DNA from: Akkermansia muciniphila
Lineage (GTDB): Bacteria; Verrucomicrobiota; Verrucomicrobiia; Verrucomicrobiales; Akkermansiaceae
Direction of reading: 5' to 3'
DNA: 63,118 nt
Assembly: GCA_945860285.1 (NCBI GenBank)
Contig: CAMAQB010000008.1
Coordinates: 1-63,118 of the forward strand
Shown here: positions 1 through 8,047 of the stretch, piece after piece
How positions within the stretch are numbered: position 1 is the first letter of the stretch
Layout of the letters: each line of letters starts with the position of its first letter
Notes under the pieces: generated by a model
The model's database searches: none
Told to the model about the DNA's origin: nothing
What the model saw: only the letters and a program-made list of their open reading frames with translations
Made by a program: the position numbers and the translations under genes

Positions 1-1842
1 ATCCGCCGCTTCTTCGCTTGGCTCTGCCGCTCAGGAGTAATTCCCGCCAACCCCGCCGCCGATCTCGACCTGCCCCGCAAACAAGCCCGCCAACTTCCCA
101 AAGCCCTCAGCGACGAAGAAATCCAGTGCCTGCTCGCCCAGCCCAACACCGCCGATCCCTTCGGCCTGCGCGACCGCACCATCCTGGAACTCTTCTACGC
201 CACCGGCATCCGCCGCACCGAAATGACCAACCTCGACCACGGCGATTTTGATCCCAACACCCGCACCCTGCTCGTGCGTCGTGGCAAGGGCGGCAAAAGC
301 CGCCTGCTTCCTGTCGGCGAACGAGCGGCATCGTGGCTGAACCGCTATCTAGCAGAAGCCCGACCACTCTTTTCCCACCTGCCCGCCGAAACTGCTCTCT
401 TCCTCAGCGGCTACGGCACCCGCATCACACCCGCGTACCTTGGCAACTGGGTGGCAAAACAAATGAAAAAAGTCGGCATCCCCGCACTCGGATCGTGCCA
501 CCGCTTCCGCCATTCCTGTGCCACCGACATGCTGGAAGGAGGTGCGGACATTCGCTACATTCAAGAAATGCTCGGCCACGCCCGGCTCGACACCACTCAG
601 ATTTACACCCACGTCAGCATCAAGGCCCTAACAGAAGTTCACGCCCGCAGCCATCCGCACGGACGCATGGAAGAAGTCGAATTGGAAACCTCCGCAGATC
701 AGCAAATGGAACACGAAGAAAATTCCGCTTCCCCAAATCCCCCGCATGAGCTAGTTTCAGATAAAGAGATGATCGCTACCCCGCCATCTGTGACCGCTGT
801 CGCTGCCGTCGCAAAGCCGATGACAGACAGGCATCAACCAGGTGATGACGATGCCGACCCCGGCACAGGAGTAACCGCAACCAGCCCCCGCCCGAGACCA
901 CCGCGCCCCGGAAATGCATCCCGATCCAGAGCCTTACGTCCCCAAAAACCGAGCAAATTGGCCGAAAATACGGTCCATGTAGCTGATTACCTATACCGCT
1001 ACTACGACCCGCTAATAGGCCGCTGGCCCTCCAGAGATCCGATTGAAGAAGAGGGTGGGGTGAATTTGTACGGGTTTGCTGAAAATCAGTCTATTTATAG
1101 AACTGATAATCTTGGTCTAGATTCAAAATGGTGGACTGATGGGGCTAGATCTAATGCGACGTGGCTATGGGAAGGAACTAAGCATAACGCCACAGTTGTC
1201 GTAGAAAAATCAGCAGAATTAAACAGCGAATACAGAATCACAACACGTGCTGTCGGTGCCCTGCAAGTAGTTGGGGGAACTATGGAAGCAACAGCTGGAG
1301 CTGCGGGAATTTTAACGCCTGAGCCTACCGGACTTACAAAAGTTGGTGGTTTTATTTTATTTGTTCACGGGGCTGATGTAGCATCAACAGGGTTAAGAGT
1401 GTTAATCACGGGTGAATATGATTCAACAATGACGCACAAAGCGGTTAGCCAAGCAGCTCAGGCTGTAGGAGTTGAACCACACAATGCCGAAATGATTGCA
1501 ACCGGTGCGGAATTAGCATTAGGAGCTAAAGCGGCGGTCACTCCGCTTAACTGCTGCCCCAAAACAGTGTTAGTACAGGCATCCAACATCAAAGTAACAA
1601 CCGTCTCAAGATGGGGAAGTGAATTACAACCAAATAACTGGGTGATGCAAGGTGAACCCACCCTTTGGAATTACTTGTGGTCCGGTAAATGGCAACCTGG
1701 TATTGGCAATCAATTCGCGGCACCATGGAATGTGAAGTCATATGTAGTGCCTTCTAGCTCACTGACATGTCCAACTGGACCTGGTATTGATGGGTGGCTT
1801 AAGCTGCTAGTTCCAGCAAAGCAAAGAATTTACACTCCATAA
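1..1842 (+). CDS. Tyrosine recombinase fused in frame to an RHS core and toxin tip (5' partial)
   Basis: The frame is open from base 1, so the N-terminus lies outside the window. Residues 1-225 are the catalytic half of a XerC/D-type phage integrase: Arg in ATGIRRTE (about residue 71), HRFRH (about 167-171), LGH (193) and the Tyr nucleophile in TQIYTHV (about 202). A Pro/Arg-rich low-complexity stretch follows. From about residue 325 the protein becomes an RHS-repeat core (YRYYDP, GRWPSRDP, NLYGF, DNLGL), then about 240 residues of variable C-terminus with a hydrophobic pretoxin-like segment and a terminal SGKWQPG / NQFAAP region. I do not recognise the toxin fold. GC content falls sharply at about 960, where recombinase-derived sequence ends. 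Recombinase activity is clear from the motifs; the fusion may be a real chimera or a recombination scar read as one ORF. The next gene starts 2 bp downstream, the usual position of an immunity gene. Confidence 0.8.
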   Translation: MRRFFAWLCRSGVIPANPAADLDLPRKQARQLPKALSDEEIQCLLAQPNTADPFGLRDRTILELFYATGIRRTEMTNLDHGDFDPNTRTLLVRRGKGGKSRLLPVGERAASWLNRYLAEARPLFSHLPAETALFLSGYGTRITPAYLGNWVAKQMKKVGIPALGSCHRFRHSCATDMLEGGADIRYIQEMLGHARLDTTQIYTHVSIKALTEVHARSHPHGRMEEVELETSADQQMEHEENSASPNPPHELVSDKEMIATPPSVTAVAAVAKPMTDRHQPGDDDADPGTGVTATSPRPRPPRPGNASRSRALRPQKPSKLAENTVHVADYLYRYYDPLIGRWPSRDPIEEEGGVNLYGFAENQSIYRTDNLGLDSKWWTDGARSNATWLWEGTKHNATVVVEKSAELNSEYRITTRAVGALQVVGGTMEATAGAAGILTPEPTGLTKVGGFILFVHGADVASTGLRVLITGEYDSTMTHKAVSQAAQAVGVEPHNAEMIATGAELALGAKAAVTPLNCCPKTVLVQASNIKVTTVSRWGSELQPNNWVMQGEPTLWNYLWSGKWQPGIGNQFAAPWNVKSYVVPSSSLTCPTGPGIDGWLKLLVPAKQRIYTP

Positions 1843-1844
1843 AA

Positions 1845-2141
1845 ATGAAATTAATTTGTGAAATAACTTTTTGGGTTACAATATTTATTGGTAGTATAAT
1901 TATTGTATGTAACTGGATTATTTTTTTAAAACGCTATGTTCTTAAAAATTCGAATTCATCATGGATTCCTCTGATTGGCGGCGGCTTATGCGGATGCGCT
2001 CTTTTGTTGCCTTGCAAAAACTTAGGTCAATATTTTATAATTCCGTTACTTATAGATTATGGGTGCTTCATAGGGCTGATCCATACTGTTCTTTTCATTA
2101 TTTTTAAGGTTATAATAAAGGGGGGAATCAAAAATAAGTAA
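1845..2141 (+). CDS. Small AT-rich membrane protein, candidate immunity protein of the RHS tip
   Basis: This 98-residue ORF begins 2 bp after the RHS-tip stop codon, so the two are probably co-translated. It is strongly hydrophobic, with about three membrane segments (residues 7-28, 42-56, 65-92), and ends in a Lys-rich tail (KGGIKNK). I recognise no family. Base composition is much more AT-rich than the surrounding genes, as is common for horizontally acquired toxin-immunity cassettes. Its position directly behind a variable RHS C-terminus suggests an immunity protein; membrane location would fit a toxin that acts at or crosses the membrane. This is inferred from context only. Confidence 0.6.
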   Translation: MKLICEITFWVTIFIGSIIIVCNWIIFLKRYVLKNSNSSWIPLIGGGLCGCALLLPCKNLGQYFIIPLLIDYGCFIGLIHTVLFIIFKVIIKGGIKNK

Positions 2142-2667
2142 ATGGGGTCAGTAGTATCAGATCGAATCAAGAGTTATTTTCAACTTTTTTTACGGCTGAT
2201 TTTTGGGCGTGATTTTCCTGGTCAGGCCGCTTGGGCATTTTGACCGGGCTGGTTCTGGACCTTTGCTGGTGTTGGCTTGCGGGACTGGTTGACGGTGACG
2301 GGAGCGGGTGGTGGCAGGCACAGGTGCGGATCGTTTGCTGATCCGCTTCGGACCTTTTGCCTAGTGCGAATAGGGTGTTAGAAAATCGAATGCACAACAC
2401 ACCACACGAGGAACACGCGTCCATGCTTCCAGTCCATTGACTAAAGATTCGTCCCGCCGCCACTCAACACCTCGAGAGCGGAGTTGCATAAACTCGCTGC
2501 CCACCCGAGCTTTCGCAAAAATGCAGAGCTATTCTGTTGACCGTTTGCGCGCGGAATCGCCTTGGTAAAAAAACCTTAATTTTCTAGCAAAAAGCATTAT
2601 GCGGATGCGGAGTTGCGACGTCTGATATCCACTCCAATGAATACACAAGGGTGGCATACATCGCTGA
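2142..2667. other. 526-bp stretch without a convincing gene
   Basis: A 98-codon minus-strand frame (2167-2463) has only a low-complexity Ser/Pro/Gln/Lys composition and no recognisable domain. Just after the small membrane gene (2143-2160) is TGGGGTCAGTAGTATCAG, which read on the minus strand is a CTACTGACCCCA string; similar strings often sit at the edges of mobile or transposase cassettes. The stretch may be the scar left by the RHS/recombinase rearrangement. I see no RNA gene or strong terminator in it. Confidence 0.3.
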
Positions 2668-3014
2668 TCATTTTCCCACCAAGGGAATTTTTGATTTTTC
2701 GATCTGCTGGTATGGGGCGAGTTCGAACACGTTCTTGTATCCGTAGGTGTGCAGATTCACCATCGTCATGATGTTCAGCGAGGCGGGGGCGGATTTCATC
2801 GGCATCGCGCGGGGATCGCCTTCGAAGTTGTTGTTGCAATAGATCAGCAACTTCGTTTTTTTGTCCGGAATGTGTGTGCGGCGAGGGTCTGCCCGGTGAA
2901 ATCCGTGATCGGCAGGTTGACGGCACCTTTGTGGTGGGTCATCGCATGTTTTTCCGCTGCGGTTAGCGGAGCGGTGGAAATCAATGCAATCAGCAATCGG
3001 GTCGTGTAGTTCAT
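2668..3014 (-). pseudogene. Rhodanese-like secreted protein with a -1 frameshift at an A7 run
   Basis: The first frame starts with ATG at 3014 (MNYTTRLLIALI...), with a short signal-like segment followed by HKGAVNLPITDF, the usual opening of small rhodanese-like proteins of PVC bacteria. It stops prematurely after RTKKRSC. The second frame (2850-2668) carries the rest, starting LLIYCNNNFEGDP with the rhodanese active-site Cys, and ends KSKIPLVGK. The break is at ACAAAAAAACG (7 A on the minus strand); an eighth A would restore TKLLIYCNN and one continuous protein of about 115 residues. It may be a disrupted gene, a sequencing error, or an expressed gene using slippage at A_AAA_AAA. It lies 61 bp downstream of the DUF1501 gene in the same operon. 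Confidence 0.7.
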
Positions 3015-3075
3015 GACGACCGAATGATAGCGGGGAAACCAGCCCCTTATGGTAAACCGGGTGGAATAATCCCGC

Positions 3076-4371
3076 TCAGGCAAAAACGCCGGCCACGGGT
3101 TTGCCCTTGTTGCCGATTGTGAAAGGTCGACCACTGGGGCTGACGACAGCATTTTCGATGGGCAGGCCGCAGGCATGGGCGACGGTGGCATGGAGGTCGC
3201 CGACCCCGACCGGGTCGCTCTCCACCTGACCGCCCGCCGCATCGCTGGTGCCGTAAACGAATCCTTTCTTCGCGCCGCCGCCGGCGAGCACGCAGGAGAA
3301 AACCAGGGGATGATGTCCGCGCCCGCTGCCATCGAACGTCGGCTTGCGACCGAACTCGGTGGCGACCACCACCATCGTGCTCTCTAACAAACCGCGCGAA
3401 TCGAGATCGCTGATTAACGCCGCGAAGGCGGTGTCGAACTCCGCACCGCGGTCTTCCATGCCGCCTTCGATGTCCTTGTGCATGTCCCAGCCGCCGCTTT
3501 CCACTTCCACGTAGCGGACGCCGCCCTCGATCAATCGCCGCGCGAGCAGGCAGCCCTGGCCGAAGCGGTTCTTGCCATACTTGGCGCGCAACTCGACGGG
3601 TTCCTTTTCCAGATCGAAACACTGGAGGTCCTTGCCCTTCATCAAGCGCAGGGTGCTTTCATAAAAATCATTGTAAGCCGCCACGCTGCTGTCCTTTACG
3701 GTGTCGGTGAACTTGTGATCCATCTCGCGGAGCAGGGCGAGCCGCTTTTCCATGACAGCGGCGTCTTTCGTGGGTATCGCATTGGGCAGGCCCTCCTCGG
3801 GGTCCATGATCGGCAGCGGGCTCATGGTGGCGGGGAAAAAGCCGTTGCCATGGTTCGAAGGTCGATTCACGCACACGCTGCTCGGCAGTGTTTGGTGGCT
3901 CGGGCCGAGGTAATGATGCGCCCATGCTCCGAGGGTGGGATGGATGATGGTGCCGCGTTTTTCAAATCCGGTGCGCATGAGATATCGGGCTTGTTCGTGT
4001 ACGCCGACTTTTGCCGTCATGCTGCGGATCACGGTGATCTTGTCGGCGATTTTCGCCGTTTCCGGAAGGAACGAGGAAATCTGGAATCCCGCTTTCGTGC
4101 TCACGGCAGTGCCGGGACCTTTCGATGCCCCGGTCTTGGGGTCGAAGCTGTCGATCTGGCTGAGACCGCCCGACAGTTGCAACATGATCACTGCTTTCGC
4201 CTTGCCGAAGCCCGGTTTGCCCGCTGCGGCGGGAGCGGTGGCGTTCTCGGCGGCACGAAGATTCTCACCGGGGAGGAAAGGCAGCATGCTGAGGCCGAAC
4301 GCGGCCTGGGCCATGCGTTCGACAAAACCGCGGCGGCTGACTTCATGGAGTTGGAGCAGATCGGATTTCAT
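3076..4371 (-). CDS. DUF1501 domain protein, Tat-exported
   Basis: 431 residues. The N-terminus has a twin-arginine signal (SRRGFV, residues 13-18) followed by a hydrophobic stretch and PFLPGENLRAA, so export of the folded protein is predicted. The body is a full-length DUF1501 protein, a family related to the alkaline phosphatase/sulfatase superfamily: MLQLSGGLSQIDSFDPK near residue 64, the ITVIRSMTAKVGVHEQA block, GWDMHKDI and VATEFGRKP, and a C-terminal GRGHHPLVFS and VGDLHATVAH. No enzymatic activity is established for the family. In PVC bacteria DUF1501 genes are paired with DUF1549/DUF1553 genes, exactly as here: the DUF1549 gene lies 32 bp upstream in the same direction. Probably part of one long minus-strand operon. 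Confidence 0.9.
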   Translation of the reverse strand: MKSDLLQLHEVSRRGFVERMAQAAFGLSMLPFLPGENLRAAENATAPAAAGKPGFGKAKAVIMLQLSGGLSQIDSFDPKTGASKGPGTAVSTKAGFQISSFLPETAKIADKITVIRSMTAKVGVHEQARYLMRTGFEKRGTIIHPTLGAWAHHYLGPSHQTLPSSVCVNRPSNHGNGFFPATMSPLPIMDPEEGLPNAIPTKDAAVMEKRLALLREMDHKFTDTVKDSSVAAYNDFYESTLRLMKGKDLQCFDLEKEPVELRAKYGKNRFGQGCLLARRLIEGGVRYVEVESGGWDMHKDIEGGMEDRGAEFDTAFAALISDLDSRGLLESTMVVVATEFGRKPTFDGSGRGHHPLVFSCVLAGGGAKKGFVYGTSDAAGGQVESDPVGVGDLHATVAHACGLPIENAVVSPSGRPFTIGNKGKPVAGVFA

Positions 4372-4403
4372 GGCGGGTGGATTCGGTAAAGTGGTGGCGT
4401 GGA

Positions 4404-6518
4404 TTAGGGAATGAAAAGAAACTCGCGGGAATTCAGCAATACCCAGGCGAGGTCCGGAGTGCCGAGGCCTTCTTTGATCGCGGCGAGTGCTTTGTTTGAC
4501 TCTTCGGCGCTCGGGGGTCGACTGAGGAAACTGAGATACAGGGCGGCGATTTGCTCCGTCGGCGTTTTGCCCTTGGCGGCGGATACCATGGCGGCCGAAC
4601 CGCTGGTGATGATGGCCTGCACCGGACCGTTCATCAATTGCAGCATCTGCGGCACGCTGCCGTCGGTGGTGTTGGTATCGGAAACGAGCCGGTCACTCTG
4701 ACCGAACAAGCGCAGGAAATGATTTTCCGGTGCCGGTTGTTGCAACTCACTGGCGCGGGCGAGAATCAGGCCCGAACGCATCAGCGGCTTGCCACCTTCA
4801 TAAAACGCAGTCATCGCCCGCGGATTGCCGCCGCCTTTTTTGCCGCCGCCCCCCTGCATCGGCACGCCGTTGGTTCTCATCTCCGCTACCAATTTGGTGA
4901 CTGTCGCCGCATTGATCTGGTTGTCGGGAACAACCGTGCGTTGCAGGTCGTCGCCGCGACGCAGCAGCAGTTGATCCGCTTCATCACCGCTGGAGAGCGC
5001 GACGATGGAATCCCATGCTTGCTCGGCGCTCATGCGTCGAATCACCGGCCCCTGGAAGCGATAGAGTTTCGGATCCTCCGGCATCTGGCAGGCCTGGCGC
5101 TGGTAGGCGGCGGTGTTGAAGAGTATGCGTTGGAATTCGCGCAGGTCGAACTTCGCCTGCTTCATGTAGGTGGTGATCTGGGCGAGCAGCAGGGGATTGC
5201 TGGCTTCCGCCGGGTTATCGATGTCGGAAACCGGTTCCTGCACGGCAAGGCCGAAGACTTTTTTCCAAACCCGATTGGCGATCGACGTGGCGAAGCGGGG
5301 GTTTTCGGGATGCACCATCCACGCCGCGAATTGATTGCGCAACTGCGATGGTTTGCATTCCTCCAGACTGTAGGCCGGGTTCGACTTGGCGGTGTCGCCC
5401 CAACGGATCAATGCAGGAACCGCTGGATCACCCGGTTTGACATCCTTGTATTTGTAATCGACGGGAAATTTCAGGTGATTCTTCGGCAGATCGACGAGGT
5501 TGTAGGCATTCGAGGTCAGCATTGCCACCGCGCCTTTGCCAACCGCCTGGCCATTCATCGACTTCGCAAGCTGGCGGGTTTTCCGGAAGACATCCTCGTG
5601 GAAACCATCGCTCGCACCGAAGAAAGCCGCCATGCTGTAAAAATCGTGCTGCGTCCAATCCGCAAACGGATGGTCGTGGCATTGCGCGCAGGAAACGTTG
5701 GCGCCGAGAAACGTGGTCAGCATGTTCGAAACCCCGTCGAGCGGCATTTGGGCATCTCGCAGTAGGAATCCAGCGGCACCATTTTCATTGAGTTTGCCAT
5801 CGGCGGTGAGCATGTCGCGCACCATCACGTTCCATGGCAGGTTCATGGCGATCTGATCTTTGAGCCAGTCTTCGTAGAGGAAACCCCGCGCGCCTTTGCC
5901 GTAGTCGTCCTTCACCCGCAGCATGTCGGCAAGCCAGTTGTACATGTGCATCGTATAACCGGGCGAGTTGAGCAGTTTGTTGATCAACGTGGCGCGTTTG
6001 CTTGACGAGGGGTCGGAAAGAAAATCGCGCGCTTCCTGTTCGGTGGGGATGCGACCGATGCAGTCGAGGTAAAGACGGCGGATGAATAACGCATCGGACG
6101 AGGGAGCATTGGCCGCGACCTTGGCCGATTGAAGGGAGGAGTTGATCGTGGCGTCGAGCTGGGCCGCGGCTTTGTGGATGATTTCCTGGGCCATCGGCGC
6201 ACGAGGCTCGGAGCTTTTGCAGGCCTGGGCGAACTGCTGATCTGCCGCGCTCAAGCGGGCCAGCGGAAACCGCACCTTGCTGAGATCCTTTTTTTCCACC
6301 GTGACGATGCCATTCTCCAACGCCTTGTATTTCGCTTCGAGTTTCTCGCCGCCGGAAGCGGTCCAGACGTGCCAGGAGCCCGAAGCGGCGGATGGTTGAT
6401 CCGGCGGAATCGGCGCCTCGGCCGCAGCGCGTCGCCCTCTTTTTTTCTCTGCGGGAGCCGCCGAAACAGCATACGGCAGCAGAGTGGCGGCAATCAGGAA
6501 CAGGGATAGGGATTTCAT
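4404..6518 (-). CDS. DUF1549/DUF1553 protein with N-terminal SHD1 domain
   Basis: 704 residues from the ATG at 6518, which opens a good signal peptide (MKSLSLFLIAATLLPYAVSA); the 39 codons upstream in frame do not look like protein. After a basic linker (KKRGRR), residues 48-100 match an SLA1 homology domain 1 (HVWTASGGEKLEAKYKAL ... VRFPLARLS). DUF1549 follows (LYLDCIGRIPT, then CAQCHDHPFADW with a CxxCH haem-like motif) and then DUF1553 (WMVHPENPRFATSIANRVWK, RMSAEQAWDSI, RASELQQPAPENHFLRLFGQ). There is no separate N-terminal cytochrome c domain, unlike its paralogue at 8044-10206. The family is typical of planctomycetes and verrucomicrobia, sits outside the cytoplasm, and has no established reaction. 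It is the partner of the DUF1501 gene that follows. Confidence 0.9.
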   Translation of the reverse strand: MKSLSLFLIAATLLPYAVSAAPAEKKRGRRAAAEAPIPPDQPSAASGSWHVWTASGGEKLEAKYKALENGIVTVEKKDLSKVRFPLARLSAADQQFAQACKSSEPRAPMAQEIIHKAAAQLDATINSSLQSAKVAANAPSSDALFIRRLYLDCIGRIPTEQEARDFLSDPSSSKRATLINKLLNSPGYTMHMYNWLADMLRVKDDYGKGARGFLYEDWLKDQIAMNLPWNVMVRDMLTADGKLNENGAAGFLLRDAQMPLDGVSNMLTTFLGANVSCAQCHDHPFADWTQHDFYSMAAFFGASDGFHEDVFRKTRQLAKSMNGQAVGKGAVAMLTSNAYNLVDLPKNHLKFPVDYKYKDVKPGDPAVPALIRWGDTAKSNPAYSLEECKPSQLRNQFAAWMVHPENPRFATSIANRVWKKVFGLAVQEPVSDIDNPAEASNPLLLAQITTYMKQAKFDLREFQRILFNTAAYQRQACQMPEDPKLYRFQGPVIRRMSAEQAWDSIVALSSGDEADQLLLRRGDDLQRTVVPDNQINAATVTKLVAEMRTNGVPMQGGGGKKGGGNPRAMTAFYEGGKPLMRSGLILARASELQQPAPENHFLRLFGQSDRLVSDTNTTDGSVPQMLQLMNGPVQAIITSGSAAMVSAAKGKTPTEQIAALYLSFLSRPPSAEESNKALAAIKEGLGTPDLAWVLLNSREFLFIP

Positions 6519-6631
6519 AGGATTGTGGGAACTGGGGAAGTAAACACCAACCGAAGCAAGAAGTCGCGCAGCAATTTCAAGGGCCAGACATTTTTCGCAG
6601 CAAGGCCGCCCTCTGAGGAATCGCAGGGCGA

Positions 6632-8047
6632 TCATCCGAGAATGGGATGCACCACCTTGCCGGCGACATCCGTCAAACGGAAATCACGCCCCTGGGTGCG
6701 GAAGCTGAGCCGTTCGTGATCGATGCCCATTTGATGGAGAACGGTGGCGTGAAGGTCGTGAACATGAACCGGATTTTCCGTGGTGTGGTAGCCGAATTCG
6801 TCGGTCGCTCCGAAGGTGATTCCGGGTTTCATGCCGCCGCCGGCGAGCCACATGGTGAAGGCGTGCGGGTGATGGTCGCGACCCCAGGTTTTTCCCGCAA
6901 CCTGAGCCACCGGTGTGCGACCGAATTCGCCGCCCCAGATGACAAGCGTATCCTCCAGCAGACCGCGTTGTTTGAGATCCTTGATGAGCGCGGCCACCGG
7001 TTGATCGGAGGCGGCGCACTGCCGTCGGTGCTCCTTGTCGATGTCGGTGTGCGAGTCCCAGCCTCGATCATAGAGTTGGACGAAGCGCACACCGCGTTCG
7101 ATCAGGCGGCGTGCCAGCAGGCAGTTGCGGGCGAAGGATGGTTTTGCGGGATCGGCACCGTATTGTTCGAGCATGTGCGCCGGTTCGTCCTTCAAATCAG
7201 CCAGTGCCGGCACACTGGCCTGCATGCGGAATGCGAGTTCGTAGGAAGCGATGCGGGATGCGATTTCAGGATCGCCCAGGGCGTCACTCTGACGCTGGTT
7301 CATCCACTGGATCACGTCGAGTTCGCGGCGGCGGTCGGTGGCGGTGATCCCATTCGCGTTTGCCAGATGCAAAACCGGGGCACCGCTGTTGCGGAAAGGC
7401 ACGCCCGCGTGGCGCGAGTCGAGGAAACCATTGCCCCAGAAACTTTGCAACAACGGCTGACCGTCGCTGGAGCCGCTGGTGAGAACAATGTAGGCGGGCA
7501 GGTCGTGATTTTCCGATCCCAGTCCGTAGGACAGCCATGCCCCGAGAGTGGGGCGATCGCCCAGCAGTGTGCCGCAGTTCATGAAATTGACGGCCGGATC
7601 GTGCACGTTGGTGTCGGTGTGCATCGATCGGATCACCGTCAGTTCGTCGGCGACTGTCGCCAGGTGCGGTAGCAATTCGGAAATGACCATGCCGGATTTG
7701 CCGTGATGCTGGAATTTGTACGGCGATCCCTTGAGGCTCGGAGTGCCGCGGATCAATGCGAACTGCTGGTGGTTTTTCAACAACTCCGTCGGGATGGTTT
7801 TGCCATCCATGGCATTGAGCTTCGGTTTGGGATCGAACAAGTCGACATGCGATGGACCGCCGGCCATGAATAAAAAGATGATGCGTTTGGCTTTGGGTGC
7901 GAAGCGGGCCACGCCGGCAGGAAGTGATGAGTCAGCCGCAAAAAGATCGGGGTTTAACAAGGACGCCAAGGCCAGAGGGCCAAGTCCTGCGGCGGATCTG
8001 CCGAGGAAAGCTCGTCTGGAAAGGTTGGCGGCGATGGAATTTGTCAT
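6632..8047 (-). CDS. DUF1501 domain protein, Tat-exported (second paralogue)
   Basis: 471 residues from the ATG at 8047; longer versions of the frame run into the upstream gene. The N-terminus has the twin-arginine motif NLSRRAFLGRS, a hydrophobic segment and a likely cleavage after FAADS. Family blocks are present: IIFLFMAGGPSHVDLFDPKP, ISELLPHLATVADELTVIRS, YDRGWDSHTD, VIWGGEFGRTP, and GRDHHPHAFTMWLAGGG near the C-terminus. The start overlaps the stop of the PSD1 cytochrome gene by 4 bp (ATGA at 8044-8047), so the two are translationally coupled. It differs clearly from the other DUF1501 gene in the window, so the pairs are old duplicates rather than a recent copy. Confidence 0.92.
   Translation of the reverse strand: MTNSIAANLSRRAFLGRSAAGLGPLALASLLNPDLFAADSSLPAGVARFAPKAKRIIFLFMAGGPSHVDLFDPKPKLNAMDGKTIPTELLKNHQQFALIRGTPSLKGSPYKFQHHGKSGMVISELLPHLATVADELTVIRSMHTDTNVHDPAVNFMNCGTLLGDRPTLGAWLSYGLGSENHDLPAYIVLTSGSSDGQPLLQSFWGNGFLDSRHAGVPFRNSGAPVLHLANANGITATDRRRELDVIQWMNQRQSDALGDPEIASRIASYELAFRMQASVPALADLKDEPAHMLEQYGADPAKPSFARNCLLARRLIERGVRFVQLYDRGWDSHTDIDKEHRRQCAASDQPVAALIKDLKQRGLLEDTLVIWGGEFGRTPVAQVAGKTWGRDHHPHAFTMWLAGGGMKPGITFGATDEFGYHTTENPVHVHDLHATVLHQMGIDHERLSFRTQGRDFRLTDVAGKVVHPILG

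Noticed and set aside
2167-2463. 98-codon minus-strand ORF as a gene
   Set aside because: Low-complexity Ser/Pro/Lys sequence, no start signal or domain; reported only as part of a gap.
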